A stretch of DNA of 64,000 bases from Humibacter sp. RRB41. GTDB lineage: Bacteria > Actinomycetota > Actinomycetes > Actinomycetales > Microbacteriaceae. The DNA lies in contig NZ_JAKWJQ010000009.1 in NCBI RefSeq assembly GCF_022761015.1, positions 1-64,000 on the forward strand, given 5' to 3'. The position numbers were made by a program, and so were the translations under genes. Under the pieces are notes generated by a model that was not told the DNA's origin, searched no databases, and worked only from the letters and a program-made list of their open reading frames with translations. Of this stretch, positions 52,583 through 61,377 are shown piece by piece; the first letter of the stretch is position 1; each line of letters starts with the position of its first letter.

Positions 52583-53671
52583 ATGCCCACAACCGACACG
52601 CCGCGCGGCACGCGTCAGGGCGGATCCCGAGGACCGGCCCGCGTAGGCAGCGCGAATCTGCGCGACGTCGCCGCGCGAGCGGGGGTCTCCCCCGCGACCG
52701 CATCACGTGTGTTCGGCGGCAGCAGCAGCGTGCACGCCGACACCCGAGCGAAGGTGCTTGCCGCGGCCGACGAGCTCGGCTACGTGGTGAACGGACTCGC
52801 CAGAGCGATGACCGGCCGTGGCCCGGGAACCGTGGCCTTCGTCGTTCGCTCCATGATCGGCCCGACCTTCGCATCACTCGCGGCGGGTGCCGAAAGCGTC
52901 GCCACCGCGAACGGCCACCTACTGCTGATCTCGACGACCGAAGGAGATCGACAACGCGAGAGCGATCTCATCGCGACCCTGCGGGAACAACGCACGCGCG
53001 CCGTTCTATACGTGGGTTCGACGGAATCCAACGCGGAGTTCGACGCGCGGGTCTCCGGCTATGCGAAGGACCTCGCCGACGTGGATGCTTCGCTTGTGCT
53101 CTGCGGTCGGCCACCAGTGGCGACCGCGCCGGGCATCGTCAGCGTCGACTACGACCATCGCGCCGGCGTCGGAACCGGTGTGGACGAGCTGGTGCGGCTC
53201 GGCCACACCCGCATCGGCTATCTGGGCGAGGGCAAAGGCATGACCACCGCCGAGCTTCGGATCGACGGCTACCGCGCGGCTATGAAACGCAACCATCTGC
53301 CGCATCCAACGAACCTCGTTCACGATGCCGCAAATAACGAAGATGCCGGCGAGGCGGCCGCGCGTGAACTCCTATCCCTGCCGATCCGGCCTACGGCGAT
53401 CGTCGCGATGACGGACAACATCGCGGTCGGCACCTATCGCGCGGCACGGTCGCTCGGTCTGCGCATTCCCGAGGACCTCTCGATCGTCGGATTCGACGAC
53501 GTGCCCATCGTGGGCGACCTCACCCCAGGACTCACCACGGTGCATCCGCCGTTCTTCGAGGTCGGAGTGCGAGCAGCACGCATCGCGCTCGGACTGGAAC
53601 CGGCCGAGAACGTGCTCCTGCAGCCGTCGTTCGTGCGCAGAGGCTCGACGACGTCCCCAGCGCAGGCCTAG
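52583..53671 (+). CDS. LacI family transcriptional repressor
   Basis: 362 residues. The HTH is NLRDVAARAGVSPATASRVF near residue 21-40, with the hinge after ELGYVVNGLARAMTG. The effector-binding fold has SIVGFDDVPIVGDLTPGLTT and RTRAVLYVGSTE. ATG 52583 is chosen over the in-frame ATG 52541. It is divergent from the ABC operon, and operator copies lie before both the ABC operon and the dehydrogenase gene, so it should control both arms of the locus. The inducer is unknown. Confidence 0.92.
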   Translation: MPTTDTPRGTRQGGSRGPARVGSANLRDVAARAGVSPATASRVFGGSSSVHADTRAKVLAAADELGYVVNGLARAMTGRGPGTVAFVVRSMIGPTFASLAAGAESVATANGHLLLISTTEGDRQRESDLIATLREQRTRAVLYVGSTESNAEFDARVSGYAKDLADVDASLVLCGRPPVATAPGIVSVDYDHRAGVGTGVDELVRLGHTRIGYLGEGKGMTTAELRIDGYRAAMKRNHLPHPTNLVHDAANNEDAGEAAARELLSLPIRPTAIVAMTDNIAVGTYRAARSLGLRIPEDLSIVGFDDVPIVGDLTPGLTTVHPPFFEVGVRAARIALGLEPAENVLLQPSFVRRGSTTSPAQA

Positions 53672-53755
53672 CGACCTCGCGGTCTCGCCACCCACGGAGG
53701 GCGCGTCGTCGAGAGATCGCTCGGATCGGGTCGCTCAGTTGCGCTCCATTGCATT

Positions 53756-53769
53756 TGTAACTAGTTTCA
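53756..53769. promoter_or_regulatory. LacI-family operator, copy 2
   Basis: TGTAACTAGTTTCA, 51 nt before the dehydrogenase ATG at 53820. It matches the copy at 52468 in 13 of 14 positions. Presence before this operon links the dehydrogenase, hydrolase and GH42-like genes to the same repressor. Confidence 0.8.
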
Positions 53770-53819
53770 ATGCGGCGGGTACAACTCCGCAGACGACAAC
53801 ACCGATCGATGAGGTTTCA

Positions 53820-54869
53820 ATGACGAGCGCTCCGGGAAGCACGACGTCGGCGGCATCCGCCTTCGCCGGCGCACCAAGGTCGACGATCGACTTCGCCATG
53901 ACCATGAGCCCGCCTGAGCTCGCTGAACACCTCTTCGGCAACGGTCTCGAGGCGTTGCGCATCGACGGGGTGAGGCCGTTGCAGACGATCCCGTTCACCG
54001 GTCTCGACCACCCGGACGCCCGCCACGCGCTCGAACACGCCGAGGTGCTGATCGCTGCGTGGGGGGCACCTGGCCTCAGCGACGCCGACCTCGATCACGC
54101 GCCACGCTTGCGCTACCTGCTCTACGCAGGCGGTCAAGGGTCGACACTGCTGCCTCAGAGCGCACGCGAGCGAGGCATCCAAGTCTCGAATGCCGGATGG
54201 TTGAACGCGATCCCTGTCGCGGAATTCACCGTCGCGATGATCGTGCTCGCGAACAAACAGACCTTCGGGGCGCGCCACCTCTATCGCGACCGCCGGGCGC
54301 CGATCGACCGAGAACTCGAGTTCCCGCACGCGGGCAACCGCGAGAAGGTCGTCGGCGTCGTAGCCGCCTCGCGCATCGGCCGCATCGTGATCGAACGACT
54401 CAGAGACCTCGATCTCCGCGTGCAGGTGTACGACCCGTACTTGTCGGCCACCGACGCGCAGCGCCTGGGGGTGCAACGCGTCGGCCTCGACGAACTGATG
54501 CGCACGAGCGATGTCGTCACGCTGCATCCACCGCTCAATGCGTCGACCGAAGGCATGATCACCGCCAAGCTGTTGGCACAGCTGCGCGACGGCGCAACGC
54601 TGATCAACACCTCGCGCGGTGGAATCGTCGACCAGGATGCACTGCTCGCCCAGTTGCGCACCGGTCGCATCGAGGCGATCCTCGATGTCACCACCCCCGA
54701 GGTGCTGCCACACGACCACGAACTCTTCACCATGCCCAACGTCTTTCTCACTCCGCACATCTCCGGCTCGATGGGCACGGAGATTCGTCGGCTCGGCGAC
54801 CACGTTGCCACGGAGCTGGAGCGCATCGTGCAGGGCCGACCGCTCGCCTTTCCCGAGGTTCTTCCGTGA
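53820..54869 (+). CDS. D-isomer-specific 2-hydroxyacid dehydrogenase
   Basis: 349 residues. NAD fold KVVGVVAASRIGRIVIERL (a variant of GxGxxG), catalytic Arg in NTSRGGIVD, Glu in TTPEVLP, His in TPHISGSMG. It would reduce or oxidise a 2-keto or 2-hydroxy acid with NAD(P)H; no product is evident. ATG 53820 with GAGG just before it; the in-frame ATG at 53739 falls in the promoter. Its stop overlaps the next GTG (GTGA). Confidence 0.88.
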   Translation: MTSAPGSTTSAASAFAGAPRSTIDFAMTMSPPELAEHLFGNGLEALRIDGVRPLQTIPFTGLDHPDARHALEHAEVLIAAWGAPGLSDADLDHAPRLRYLLYAGGQGSTLLPQSARERGIQVSNAGWLNAIPVAEFTVAMIVLANKQTFGARHLYRDRRAPIDRELEFPHAGNREKVVGVVAASRIGRIVIERLRDLDLRVQVYDPYLSATDAQRLGVQRVGLDELMRTSDVVTLHPPLNASTEGMITAKLLAQLRDGATLINTSRGGIVDQDALLAQLRTGRIEAILDVTTPEVLPHDHELFTMPNVFLTPHISGSMGTEIRRLGDHVATELERIVQGRPLAFPEVLP

Positions 54870-55684
54870 CCGAGTCGCCCGAGTTGTACGTCGAGGAGCA
54901 CGCTCCCATTGGTGGACGGCGTGGCACGATCATCGCCGTGCCGGGCCTCGCCGAGTCGGCCGGCACCCTGCGCATCACGGCACAGCACTGGGCCGAAAGC
55001 GGGTTCCGCGTACTGTCGGTCGACCCGCGTGGCCACGGGCTCTCGCCCCGGTGGACGCCCGAGCTGCTATTGCGGCATCCGGGCGACGTGATCGTCGACG
55101 ACCTGATCGACACGCTCACCCCTCTGCTCGAGGGCGATCCGCTCGTCTTCTTCGGCCACTCCGCGGGCGGCTCCGTGGCGGCCGCGGCCGCCGCCGCTGA
55201 GCCGTCGGGCCTCGCCGGGGTGCTGCTGGAAGATCCGTTCTGGCGCCTTCCCGTGACACCGCACCAAGACAGGCAGGTCGCGGTCGACGCGGCCGCATCA
55301 CTCGAACGGCAACAGGCGATGACGGATGCCGAGCGCCGCGCCGAGATCACGGCCCGGTTCCCGAGATGGCCGCTCGATGAGCTCGAGGAGTGGTCTCTGG
55401 CGAAGCAACGCATGGATGTCTCGCTCGTGCTGAACGGCGACGTCATCCCGACGCGCGCCTGGACGACCCTCCTTTCTGACCTGGCCGAGGCATCCGTGCC
55501 GGTGCGCATCGTGACCGGAACGCTCGCCATCGGCATCACGGCCGACCACCGCGCCATCGCGCGCTCGCTCGGCGCCGACGTCACCGTGGTCGATGGCGCG
55601 TCGCACTTCATCCGCCGGGATGCCCGCGACCGGTTCCACACGATCGCGAACGACTTTTTCGACCGTGTGGTGCCGGCGCCGTGA
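54866..55684 (+). CDS. Alpha/beta hydrolase of the sugar-polymer locus
   Basis: 272 residues. GTIIAVPGLAESAGTLRITA takes the place of the oxyanion loop, FGHSAGGSVAAAA carries the serine, and VVDGASHFIRRD the histidine. Substrate unknown: an esterase for acyl groups on the polymer, or a lactonase, are possible. GTG at 54866 overlaps the dehydrogenase stop; its own stop overlaps the next GTG at 55681. The three genes are therefore translationally coupled. Confidence 0.85.
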   Translation: MTESPELYVEEHAPIGGRRGTIIAVPGLAESAGTLRITAQHWAESGFRVLSVDPRGHGLSPRWTPELLLRHPGDVIVDDLIDTLTPLLEGDPLVFFGHSAGGSVAAAAAAAEPSGLAGVLLEDPFWRLPVTPHQDRQVAVDAAASLERQQAMTDAERRAEITARFPRWPLDELEEWSLAKQRMDVSLVLNGDVIPTRAWTTLLSDLAEASVPVRIVTGTLAIGITADHRAIARSLGADVTVVDGASHFIRRDARDRFHTIANDFFDRVVPAP

Positions 55685-57774
55685 ACGCGAGCGAGTCGAC
55701 GTCGGAGCACGCCGAGCGTCCGTTCATCAGCATGTGGTTCGGCAACTTCTTCGAGCCGTTCTATTCCGACGCGGATGCCGTGCGCCGCGGCATCCGCGAC
55801 ATCGCCGGCCTGGGGTTCACCTCCATCAACCTGGATTCCAAACCGTGGGAGGACCTCTTCGCCCGCTACCGCGGCGAGACCGCGAGCCAGTACGTCGGTA
55901 TGCAGGAACTGATGATGGCCGAGGCCGCCCGCCACGGCATGGACTACACGTGTCTCGCGCTGTACCTCTGTGGAGACAATCTGTACCCGGGCATCCGCGA
56001 CGTGCCGCCGGTGCGCGGCGAGCAGTCCGTGCGGCCAGATGGCACACCGATGGGCACGTACAAGTACTGGTCGCCGGTTGCGCAGGCGACGATGGTCGAG
56101 CACGTTCGGGGTCTGCTGCGCCTCTATGGCGACGGCATGCGGCGCTCCCCCGATGGACGCGTCATCATGCAGACGATGTTCGATCCGATCCCGAAGCCCA
56201 GCTTCGATGCCGAGGGACGCTCGCACTACCTCTGGTGGTTGTCTGCACGCTACGAGGGCGACGTCGATCGCGTCAACGAGCGATACGGCATCTGCGCTGC
56301 GACCTTCGACGACCTGCTCCCGGCCCAGTACTGGCTGCGACCCGACGAACTCGACTGGGTCGGATGCGCTCTGCCGACCGCCGCTGACGTCACCGAGCGT
56401 ACCGCGGACTGGCATCGCTGGGTCGACAATCAGACCTACCTCGGTGAGGTCATGGTCGAGTACTTCGCAACGATGCGGGAGCACTGGAGGGCGAGCGAGC
56501 CCGAGCTCTTCGTCGAGCCGGTGCTTCATCAATGGGGATACTTCTTCAACCCGCCTGGTCAGCGCGACTGGCAGACCGGGCAGCGAGCGCTGGATGTCTA
56601 CCGCGTGGCGAAGCATGTCGACAGTGCGCTCTTCATCACCGCACCGCTCAATGCCGAGAACCGACCGGACGCATCCGTGCTCAGTGTCGAAACCTCGATC
56701 GCCCGCACGGCCAATGAGGGACGGGCGTTCACCGGGGGCCTCTACCTCGGGCGCCACCTCAACGAGGATGTTTATCGCACCGTTCCGCCCGCCGAGGCGA
56801 TCGCGACCCACGTGGCCGGCGGCGCACGACGGCTCCACGTGTACGGCTACAGCGGCCTCGACGACGGTGGCGTGCTGTTCCGCATGGATGCCGTCTTCAA
56901 GGACTCGCTGCGGACCGGAACCGCGTGGGCTGCCCAAGTTATGCCGCTGCTTCAGCAGCCTCGCATTCGCGAGGTCGCACTGCTCTTCCCTGCGTCGATG
57001 AGCTTCTACGAGCCACTCGAGCTCGACGAGGGCGGACGCCACAGGATGGACCTGCTCGGCTGGTACCAGCAACTGACCGACCTCGGATGGCACGTCGACA
57101 TCGTGCATCCCGATCAAGTGGTCGCCGGTGCGCTCCACGACTACCGACACCTCGTGGTACCCACCGACAGCCTCTACGACGTGGGCGAAACCGCCGACCT
57201 CGAGACAGCGGTACGCGCATTCGCCGAAAGCGGTGGCACCGTCATGCACGGGTCGAACAGCGGCCTCGCCAAGGGCGCCTTCGACATCACGGACGAACCG
57301 GCGCCGTTCGACTGCGTCAGGTGGCGTGAGGATCTCATTCCACATGGCTGGTCGACCTCGGCCTTTGCGTCGGAAGGCGAGGTGCTCGGCAGCTATATCG
57401 AATCCGGCCGCCCCGGCATCCTGCGCACCCGGGTCGGGCGAGGAAGCGTGCTCTCCATCGGCTTCGAGTACGGCTACGCCTATTCACGACGAACGATGCC
57501 GATCGTGCCGCCGGCATACGGACGAGGCGAGATGCATCCACTCGTACTCCTCGAGCAGACCCCTGTGGATGTCGAAATCGGCACGTCACCGTCTGCGCCG
57601 ATGCGCCCGATGCGTGGCGTCGAGTTCGCGCACTTCGGCGACCGTGGGGTCATCGTGAATCACCGTGCTTCGCCGGTGGATGTCAGTGCCATCTCGGCTC
57701 GGCGGCGCATCCCTCTCGTACCCTCCGCACCGGGATGGCTCGCTGCTCACTCCGCCGAGTACATCGAGTTCTGA
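55681..57774 (+). CDS. GH42-like glycoside hydrolase with trimerisation domain
   Basis: 697 residues. A TIM-barrel (10-430) has HYLWWLSARYEGDVDRVNER, then YGICAATFDDLLPAQYWLR, a motif that follows the acid/base in GH42 beta-galactosidases. A Rossmann-like trimerisation domain (435-620) and a beta-sandwich end follow. The usual NE acid/base pair is not seen where expected; TMFDPIPKPSFD stands instead, so it may be a divergent or non-GH42 family. A nucleophile candidate is the Glu in LSVETSIAR. No signal peptide, hence probably intracellular. GTG at 55681 overlaps the hydrolase stop. Gap to the next feature: 83 nt. Confidence 0.75.
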   Translation: MNASESTSEHAERPFISMWFGNFFEPFYSDADAVRRGIRDIAGLGFTSINLDSKPWEDLFARYRGETASQYVGMQELMMAEAARHGMDYTCLALYLCGDNLYPGIRDVPPVRGEQSVRPDGTPMGTYKYWSPVAQATMVEHVRGLLRLYGDGMRRSPDGRVIMQTMFDPIPKPSFDAEGRSHYLWWLSARYEGDVDRVNERYGICAATFDDLLPAQYWLRPDELDWVGCALPTAADVTERTADWHRWVDNQTYLGEVMVEYFATMREHWRASEPELFVEPVLHQWGYFFNPPGQRDWQTGQRALDVYRVAKHVDSALFITAPLNAENRPDASVLSVETSIARTANEGRAFTGGLYLGRHLNEDVYRTVPPAEAIATHVAGGARRLHVYGYSGLDDGGVLFRMDAVFKDSLRTGTAWAAQVMPLLQQPRIREVALLFPASMSFYEPLELDEGGRHRMDLLGWYQQLTDLGWHVDIVHPDQVVAGALHDYRHLVVPTDSLYDVGETADLETAVRAFAESGGTVMHGSNSGLAKGAFDITDEPAPFDCVRWREDLIPHGWSTSAFASEGEVLGSYIESGRPGILRTRVGRGSVLSIGFEYGYAYSRRTMPIVPPAYGRGEMHPLVLLEQTPVDVEIGTSPSAPMRPMRGVEFAHFGDRGVIVNHRASPVDVSAISARRRIPLVPSAPGWLAAHSAEYIEF

Positions 57775-58223
57775 GCGCAGCGTTTCTGTGGCGGCATCCG
57801 ATCCTAAGACGGGGCCGAATCTCGTCTGGCGAGCGGCACAGACGTTTCCTCTGATCAGGTATTTTGCAGAGACGGAGGGAATTGAGCCCTCGGTCCCCTG
57901 CGGGGAGTCCACCTTAGCGGGCCGGCGACGCATGCAGTTGGTGCAGGAATCGTGCGATCCTTCATCTGAAACACGTCTGATTCGGCATTGTCCGCCCACG
58001 CTAGGACCCCTACGGGACCCTCGACTGCACGCTCGCGGTCAGCGGCCGACGCGATTTTCCAGTAGCCGGGGTGACGCCGCTCGTGAGCATAAGCGACGAT
58101 CTAGACGTCGTTGTCGATCCGAAGATAGACGATGTCGAACGGGAACCGGGGACGCTCCGCGAGTAAACCTGCGGCGATCGGCGGCAGTCGCGGTACAAGC
58201 CCCAACTGACCGAGGGATCGAGG
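57775..58223. other. 449-nt region without genes
   Basis: The stretch after the GH42-like stop holds the degraded tRNA-Ser copy (57858-57922). From 57923 to 58223 I see no coding sequence with a plausible family match and no clear hairpin. Confidence 0.6.
57858..57922 (-). repeat. Degenerate copy of the tRNA-Ser 3' half (att remnant)
   Basis: GAGACGGAGGG, ATTGAGCCCTCGGTCCCC, TGCGGGGAGTCCACCTTAGC and following bases match the 3' half of the intact tRNA-Ser at 61378-61466, from the acceptor to the anticodon stem, with about 1 mismatch in 6 and small indels. It has the same orientation. The upstream words GGTATTT also recur at 61366. This pattern suggests one half of a duplicated attachment site. 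Confidence 0.8.
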
Positions 58224-58928
58224 CTAGGGGACGAGCTCATCAACGTTTTCGGATGGCGAGAACCTGGCTCCGCTCGCGGTGCGAAACGCTATCCATCCCA
58301 ATGTGGCGTACCAGAACATGATTTCGGTCACGAGGAGGCGCTCGGTGACTCCGGCGATTCCGGTGAGTTGTCCGGCCGCGGTTGGCGTGAAGGTTGAGAA
58401 GAACAGGATCGTCAAGGCGATCGTGAGAGGCACGGCGATGATGAGCCAGGTGCCGATGCGCTTCAAGCGGACTGTCCGGCGTAACGCGATTCCGGTGAGC
58501 GCGAAGGCGAACACGGACGTGAGGAAGAGTCCGAAGCCGAGGAAGTGCAGGAAGGTGTTCTGGAAGGTGAATATCCCATCGGTGATACTGCCGATGCCCG
58601 GGAGCAGCCACAGCGCGAAGCACCACCGGCGCATGCTGCCGCTCGGGATGTCGTCCCTGAGTACCCGGAAGATGCCGATGGCTCCGAGGATCAGGAGCAC
58701 ACCAGTGATGATGAATGCGACGTTCATGTAAGGCGCGGTGTTACCGACGCCCAGGGCGCTGACCTGCGCCTGAATAGGCGAGTAGTGCGAGACGTGCACT
58801 CCCCACAGGGTGTACCCGGTGCTGACAAAGCCCAACGTAAACCAGGCGAGAGTAAAGAGCATCGGGCCAGCGACCGCGGCAAGCGGCAGATACGAGCGGG
58901 TTGCTGGCTGTGCTTCCGGGTTCGTCAT
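58224..58928 (-). CDS. DUF998 family membrane protein
   Basis: 234 residues with about six helices, from ATG 58926-58928, which overlaps the monooxygenase stop (ATGA). Segments: AVAGPMLFTLAWFTLGFVST, AFIITGVLLILGAIGIFRVL, FALWLLPGIGSITDGIF and LIIAVPLTIALTILFFSTF. The NAALG/AGLG-type positions of DUF998 are loosely kept. Function unknown. Likely needed with the PadR-controlled monooxygenase. Confidence 0.85.
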   Translation of the reverse strand: MTNPEAQPATRSYLPLAAVAGPMLFTLAWFTLGFVSTGYTLWGVHVSHYSPIQAQVSALGVGNTAPYMNVAFIITGVLLILGAIGIFRVLRDDIPSGSMRRWCFALWLLPGIGSITDGIFTFQNTFLHFLGFGLFLTSVFAFALTGIALRRTVRLKRIGTWLIIAVPLTIALTILFFSTFTPTAAGQLTGIAGVTERLLVTEIMFWYATLGWIAFRTASGARFSPSENVDELVP

Positions 58929-60130
58929 CGTGCACTTATATCTGCTGGGGTGTTCCAGTCCACGTGGTAGGCGAACTGGCGGATGGCGGCTTTGTTGTTG
59001 GCGGTGAGTTTCATGATCGGGGGGAGGACGAGGTCTCGGATCTTGGCGGCGAACAGGCCGGAGGCTTTGTTGCTGTTGATCCGGGCCGCCCACTTGATGA
59101 TCGGTTCGACGCGAGCGCGGCGTTGGGTCACGAAGACATCGAGAGCCGACGTGTAATCCGGAATGTCCCGTAGGCACTTCGCCAGCACCAGGGCATCTTC
59201 GATCGACAACGATGCCCCCTGCCCCGATGTCGGTGAGGGAGCGTGGGCGGCGTCACCGATCACGACGCTTCGGCCACGGTGCCAGTTCGGCAGGTGGGCC
59301 AGGGTGTGGATCGGGCTCAACGGTATCGGCGTTTCGGTGGCCTGAATCAGTGCCGCAGCCGGCCCTGCATCGCCCTCGAACAGGTCGATCAGCTGGCGTC
59401 GCAGGTCGTCGTCCGACATCTCGAGCGCACCAGGGGCAGGTTCCTCGCCTCGGGGAATGTTGGCGAACCACCACACTGAGCGGTCGGGGGCGAGGGCATA
59501 GCCGAAGAACGCGCGCTTGCCGAAGATCATCTCGTAGCTGCCCGGCTCGGTGTCGACCGGCACCTCCTGCACGTAACCACCTGTGGTGAGCAGGCCCGAG
59601 TACGCGGGCTTTCGCGCGTGCGGGTCGATCAGGTTCCGGACCGTGGAGTGCACACCGTCGCAGCCGATCAGAACATCGCCTTCTGCCGTCGTACCGTCGG
59701 CGAAGCGGGCCTGTACGCCGGTTGGGGTCTCGTTGATGCCGACTAAACGGCGCCCGTACTCGACGGCGATTCCTCGTTCCGCGGCGGCGTCGTGCATGCC
59801 CTGGTACAGATCCGGGCGGGTGATGGTCTGGCTTGTCGTTCCGTCCCGAAGTTTGACTCCGGTGAGGGTCCGGCCCAGGAATCTTCCGGTGCTGCTGCGA
59901 AGCACGATCGCGGGTGTGGTGAACGCCGGGGCGAGCACATCCTGTGCTCCGAGCACGTCGAGGGCGTCCACCCCGTTCGACGCCACCGTCAAGAAGGCCC
60001 CCACACCGCCGGCCTGACTCGGGTACGCCTCGAACAACGCCGAGTCGATCCCCGCCTTCTGCAATGCCAGCGCCATCGCCGGCCCCGCGATCCCAGCGCC
60101 GATGATCAGCGCCTTCCTAACGGTGGGCAT
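58925..60130 (-). CDS. FAD-dependent monooxygenase (group A, PHBH-like)
   Basis: 401 residues. The FAD motif is ALIIGAGIAGPAMALALQKAG; the DG motif is GDVLIGCDGVHSTVRNL; the GD motif is SVVIGDAAHAPSPTSGQGAS. It hydroxylates an aromatic or drug-like substrate with NAD(P)H and O2. ATG at 60128-60130 is 6 nt from AGGAG; the ATG two codons before would sit on the SD itself. It overlaps the padR stop by 14 nt. Related tetracycline monooxygenases share this frame of motifs, but no specific substrate can be named. Confidence 0.9.
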   Translation of the reverse strand: MPTVRKALIIGAGIAGPAMALALQKAGIDSALFEAYPSQAGGVGAFLTVASNGVDALDVLGAQDVLAPAFTTPAIVLRSSTGRFLGRTLTGVKLRDGTTSQTITRPDLYQGMHDAAAERGIAVEYGRRLVGINETPTGVQARFADGTTAEGDVLIGCDGVHSTVRNLIDPHARKPAYSGLLTTGGYVQEVPVDTEPGSYEMIFGKRAFFGYALAPDRSVWWFANIPRGEEPAPGALEMSDDDLRRQLIDLFEGDAGPAAALIQATETPIPLSPIHTLAHLPNWHRGRSVVIGDAAHAPSPTSGQGASLSIEDALVLAKCLRDIPDYTSALDVFVTQRRARVEPIIKWAARINSNKASGLFAAKIRDLVLPPIMKLTANNKAAIRQFAYHVDWNTPADISAR

Positions 60131-60749
60131 CGTCATCTCCTGGCTGCTGAGAACGGGACTGCGCGAGATGGGCTGCCCATGGGCCGGCCCAGCCCGTCTC
60201 GGGAGCGGTGATGTCCTCAATGAGACCCGCGATGAACCCCAGCTCGGCGTCCATCAATGCCAGCCGGTACTTTTCGTCGACCAAGAACAACGGCGGCAGT
60301 CCGGCCGCGAGAGCCTTCTCCATTGAATCCCTGTCCTCGGCCTGGACTTCTTCAACCCGGCCTCGACGCTCCTCCAGCAGACGAACCGCATCGTCGGGTT
60401 CGAGCGCGCCGATCAACGACAGCGCCAACGCGAACTGGGGATACTCGTGCGCAGGGTCGGCGATCAGACTGCGCAACCACTCCCGACACTCAGCACGGCC
60501 CTCGTCGGTCAACGCATAGACGATACGTTCGGGGTAGGCACCCGTGCGCAACGTCTCATGCTCAACGATGAACCCCGCCTTCTCCAGTTGCTCCACCACC
60601 ATGTAGACGGTGGCGGGCGTGAACTTCACGCTCCGACCATCGTCGTTCGCCGTCAACGTGCGGACCAGGTCATAACGGTGCATCGGACGCGTTGTCAGAT
60701 ACGACATCACCGGCAACGCCAACGGATTCGACACCCTCCGCTTCACCAC
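60117..60749 (-). CDS. PadR family regulator of the FAD monooxygenase operon
   Basis: 210 residues. A winged helix (about 8-85) has LALPVMSYLTTRPMHRYDLV, RSVKFTPATVYMVVEQLEKA, GAYPERIVYALTDEGRAECRE. The C-terminal helical domain has VEEVQAEDRDSMEKALAAGL and is of Vir/PadR-2 type. Transcribed from a good sigma-A promoter (60792-60820), first in a three-gene operon with the monooxygenase and DUF998. Autoregulation and control of the operon are likely. Confidence 0.9.
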   Translation of the reverse strand: MVKRRVSNPLALPVMSYLTTRPMHRYDLVRTLTANDDGRSVKFTPATVYMVVEQLEKAGFIVEHETLRTGAYPERIVYALTDEGRAECREWLRSLIADPAHEYPQFALALSLIGALEPDDAVRLLEERRGRVEEVQAEDRDSMEKALAAGLPPLFLVDEKYRLALMDAELGFIAGLIEDITAPETGWAGPWAAHLAQSRSQQPGDDDAHR

Positions 60750-60791
60750 GAAGACGCTCCAACCTCAACGGACCAATGAACCATATGATCG

Positions 60792-60820
60792 ATTATGACT
60801 AGTTAATCCTGAATAGTCAA
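60792..60820 (-). promoter_or_regulatory. Sigma-A promoter of the PadR operon
   Basis: On the minus strand TTGACT (60820-60815), 17 nt, CATAAT (60797-60792). ACTAGT, a palindrome, is in the spacer, and CATATGATCGATTATG overlaps the -10 region as a likely PadR operator. The region is far richer in A+T than its surroundings. About 43 nt before the ATG. Confidence 0.7.
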
Positions 60821-60905
60821 TTCTGATCCCCGGCTGACTGTTCCCCCGAACGGCTTCAGTAGGTCACGCTCGACCATCTTCCTTTCGCTCGGGAGGACGA
60901 TCTTG

Positions 60906-61365
60906 CCGCCGATAACACCGTGATCGGGCTTCATGGCGAACGGGCCGTGCCGCTCAGCGACCGGCGCGCGAAATCGCACGCGAAGGGGTAGCAGACAAGC
61001 GGCCCGAACGCTACCTCTTCACGAGCCCGGCCGGGAGGCAGCTGCACATGAACCTCTACCGTCGCTTCACGAAGTGGTCGGTCACAGCGCCGCGCAAGCG
61101 CCCGCACATACTGCGCCACTACTGCGCCACCCATTGGCTGCGCGCAGGCATTCCGATCAATCAGGTCACGGAGGGGCTGGGTGACGACCCGCGGACGGTG
61201 CTCAAGGTCTACGCGCACGTTCTGGGCGAGCGGGAAACGATCGAGGGGCTGCGCCGCCTCAACGAGCTGGCGTCGGGACCGCCACAGGACCCTCGTGCCA
61301 TACCTGAGAACGCGAGCGAGAGAGGCGAAGGCCGGCGAGATGGCGTCAAAACAGCTCTTGACCTG
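60906..61365 (+). pseudogene. Truncated, frameshifted tyrosine recombinase
   Basis: The reading VIGLHGERAVPLSD is in one frame up to about 60963; then, one base out, it continues with REIAREGVADKRPERYLFTS. The catalytic part follows: RPHILRHYCATHWLRAGIPI (His-x-x-Arg box), NQVTEGLGDDPRTVLKVYAHVLG (second box with the Tyr of VYAH). The N-terminal half is missing and there is no usable start. The frame runs on through the tRNA-Ser gene without its own stop. It is thus a dead integrase beside its att site. Confidence 0.75.
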
Positions 61366-61377
61366 GTATTTCTTGAG

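Noticed and set aside
57858-57922. Functional second tRNA-Ser
   Set aside because: The 5' half is missing and the T arm and acceptor have mismatches; it is a fragment.
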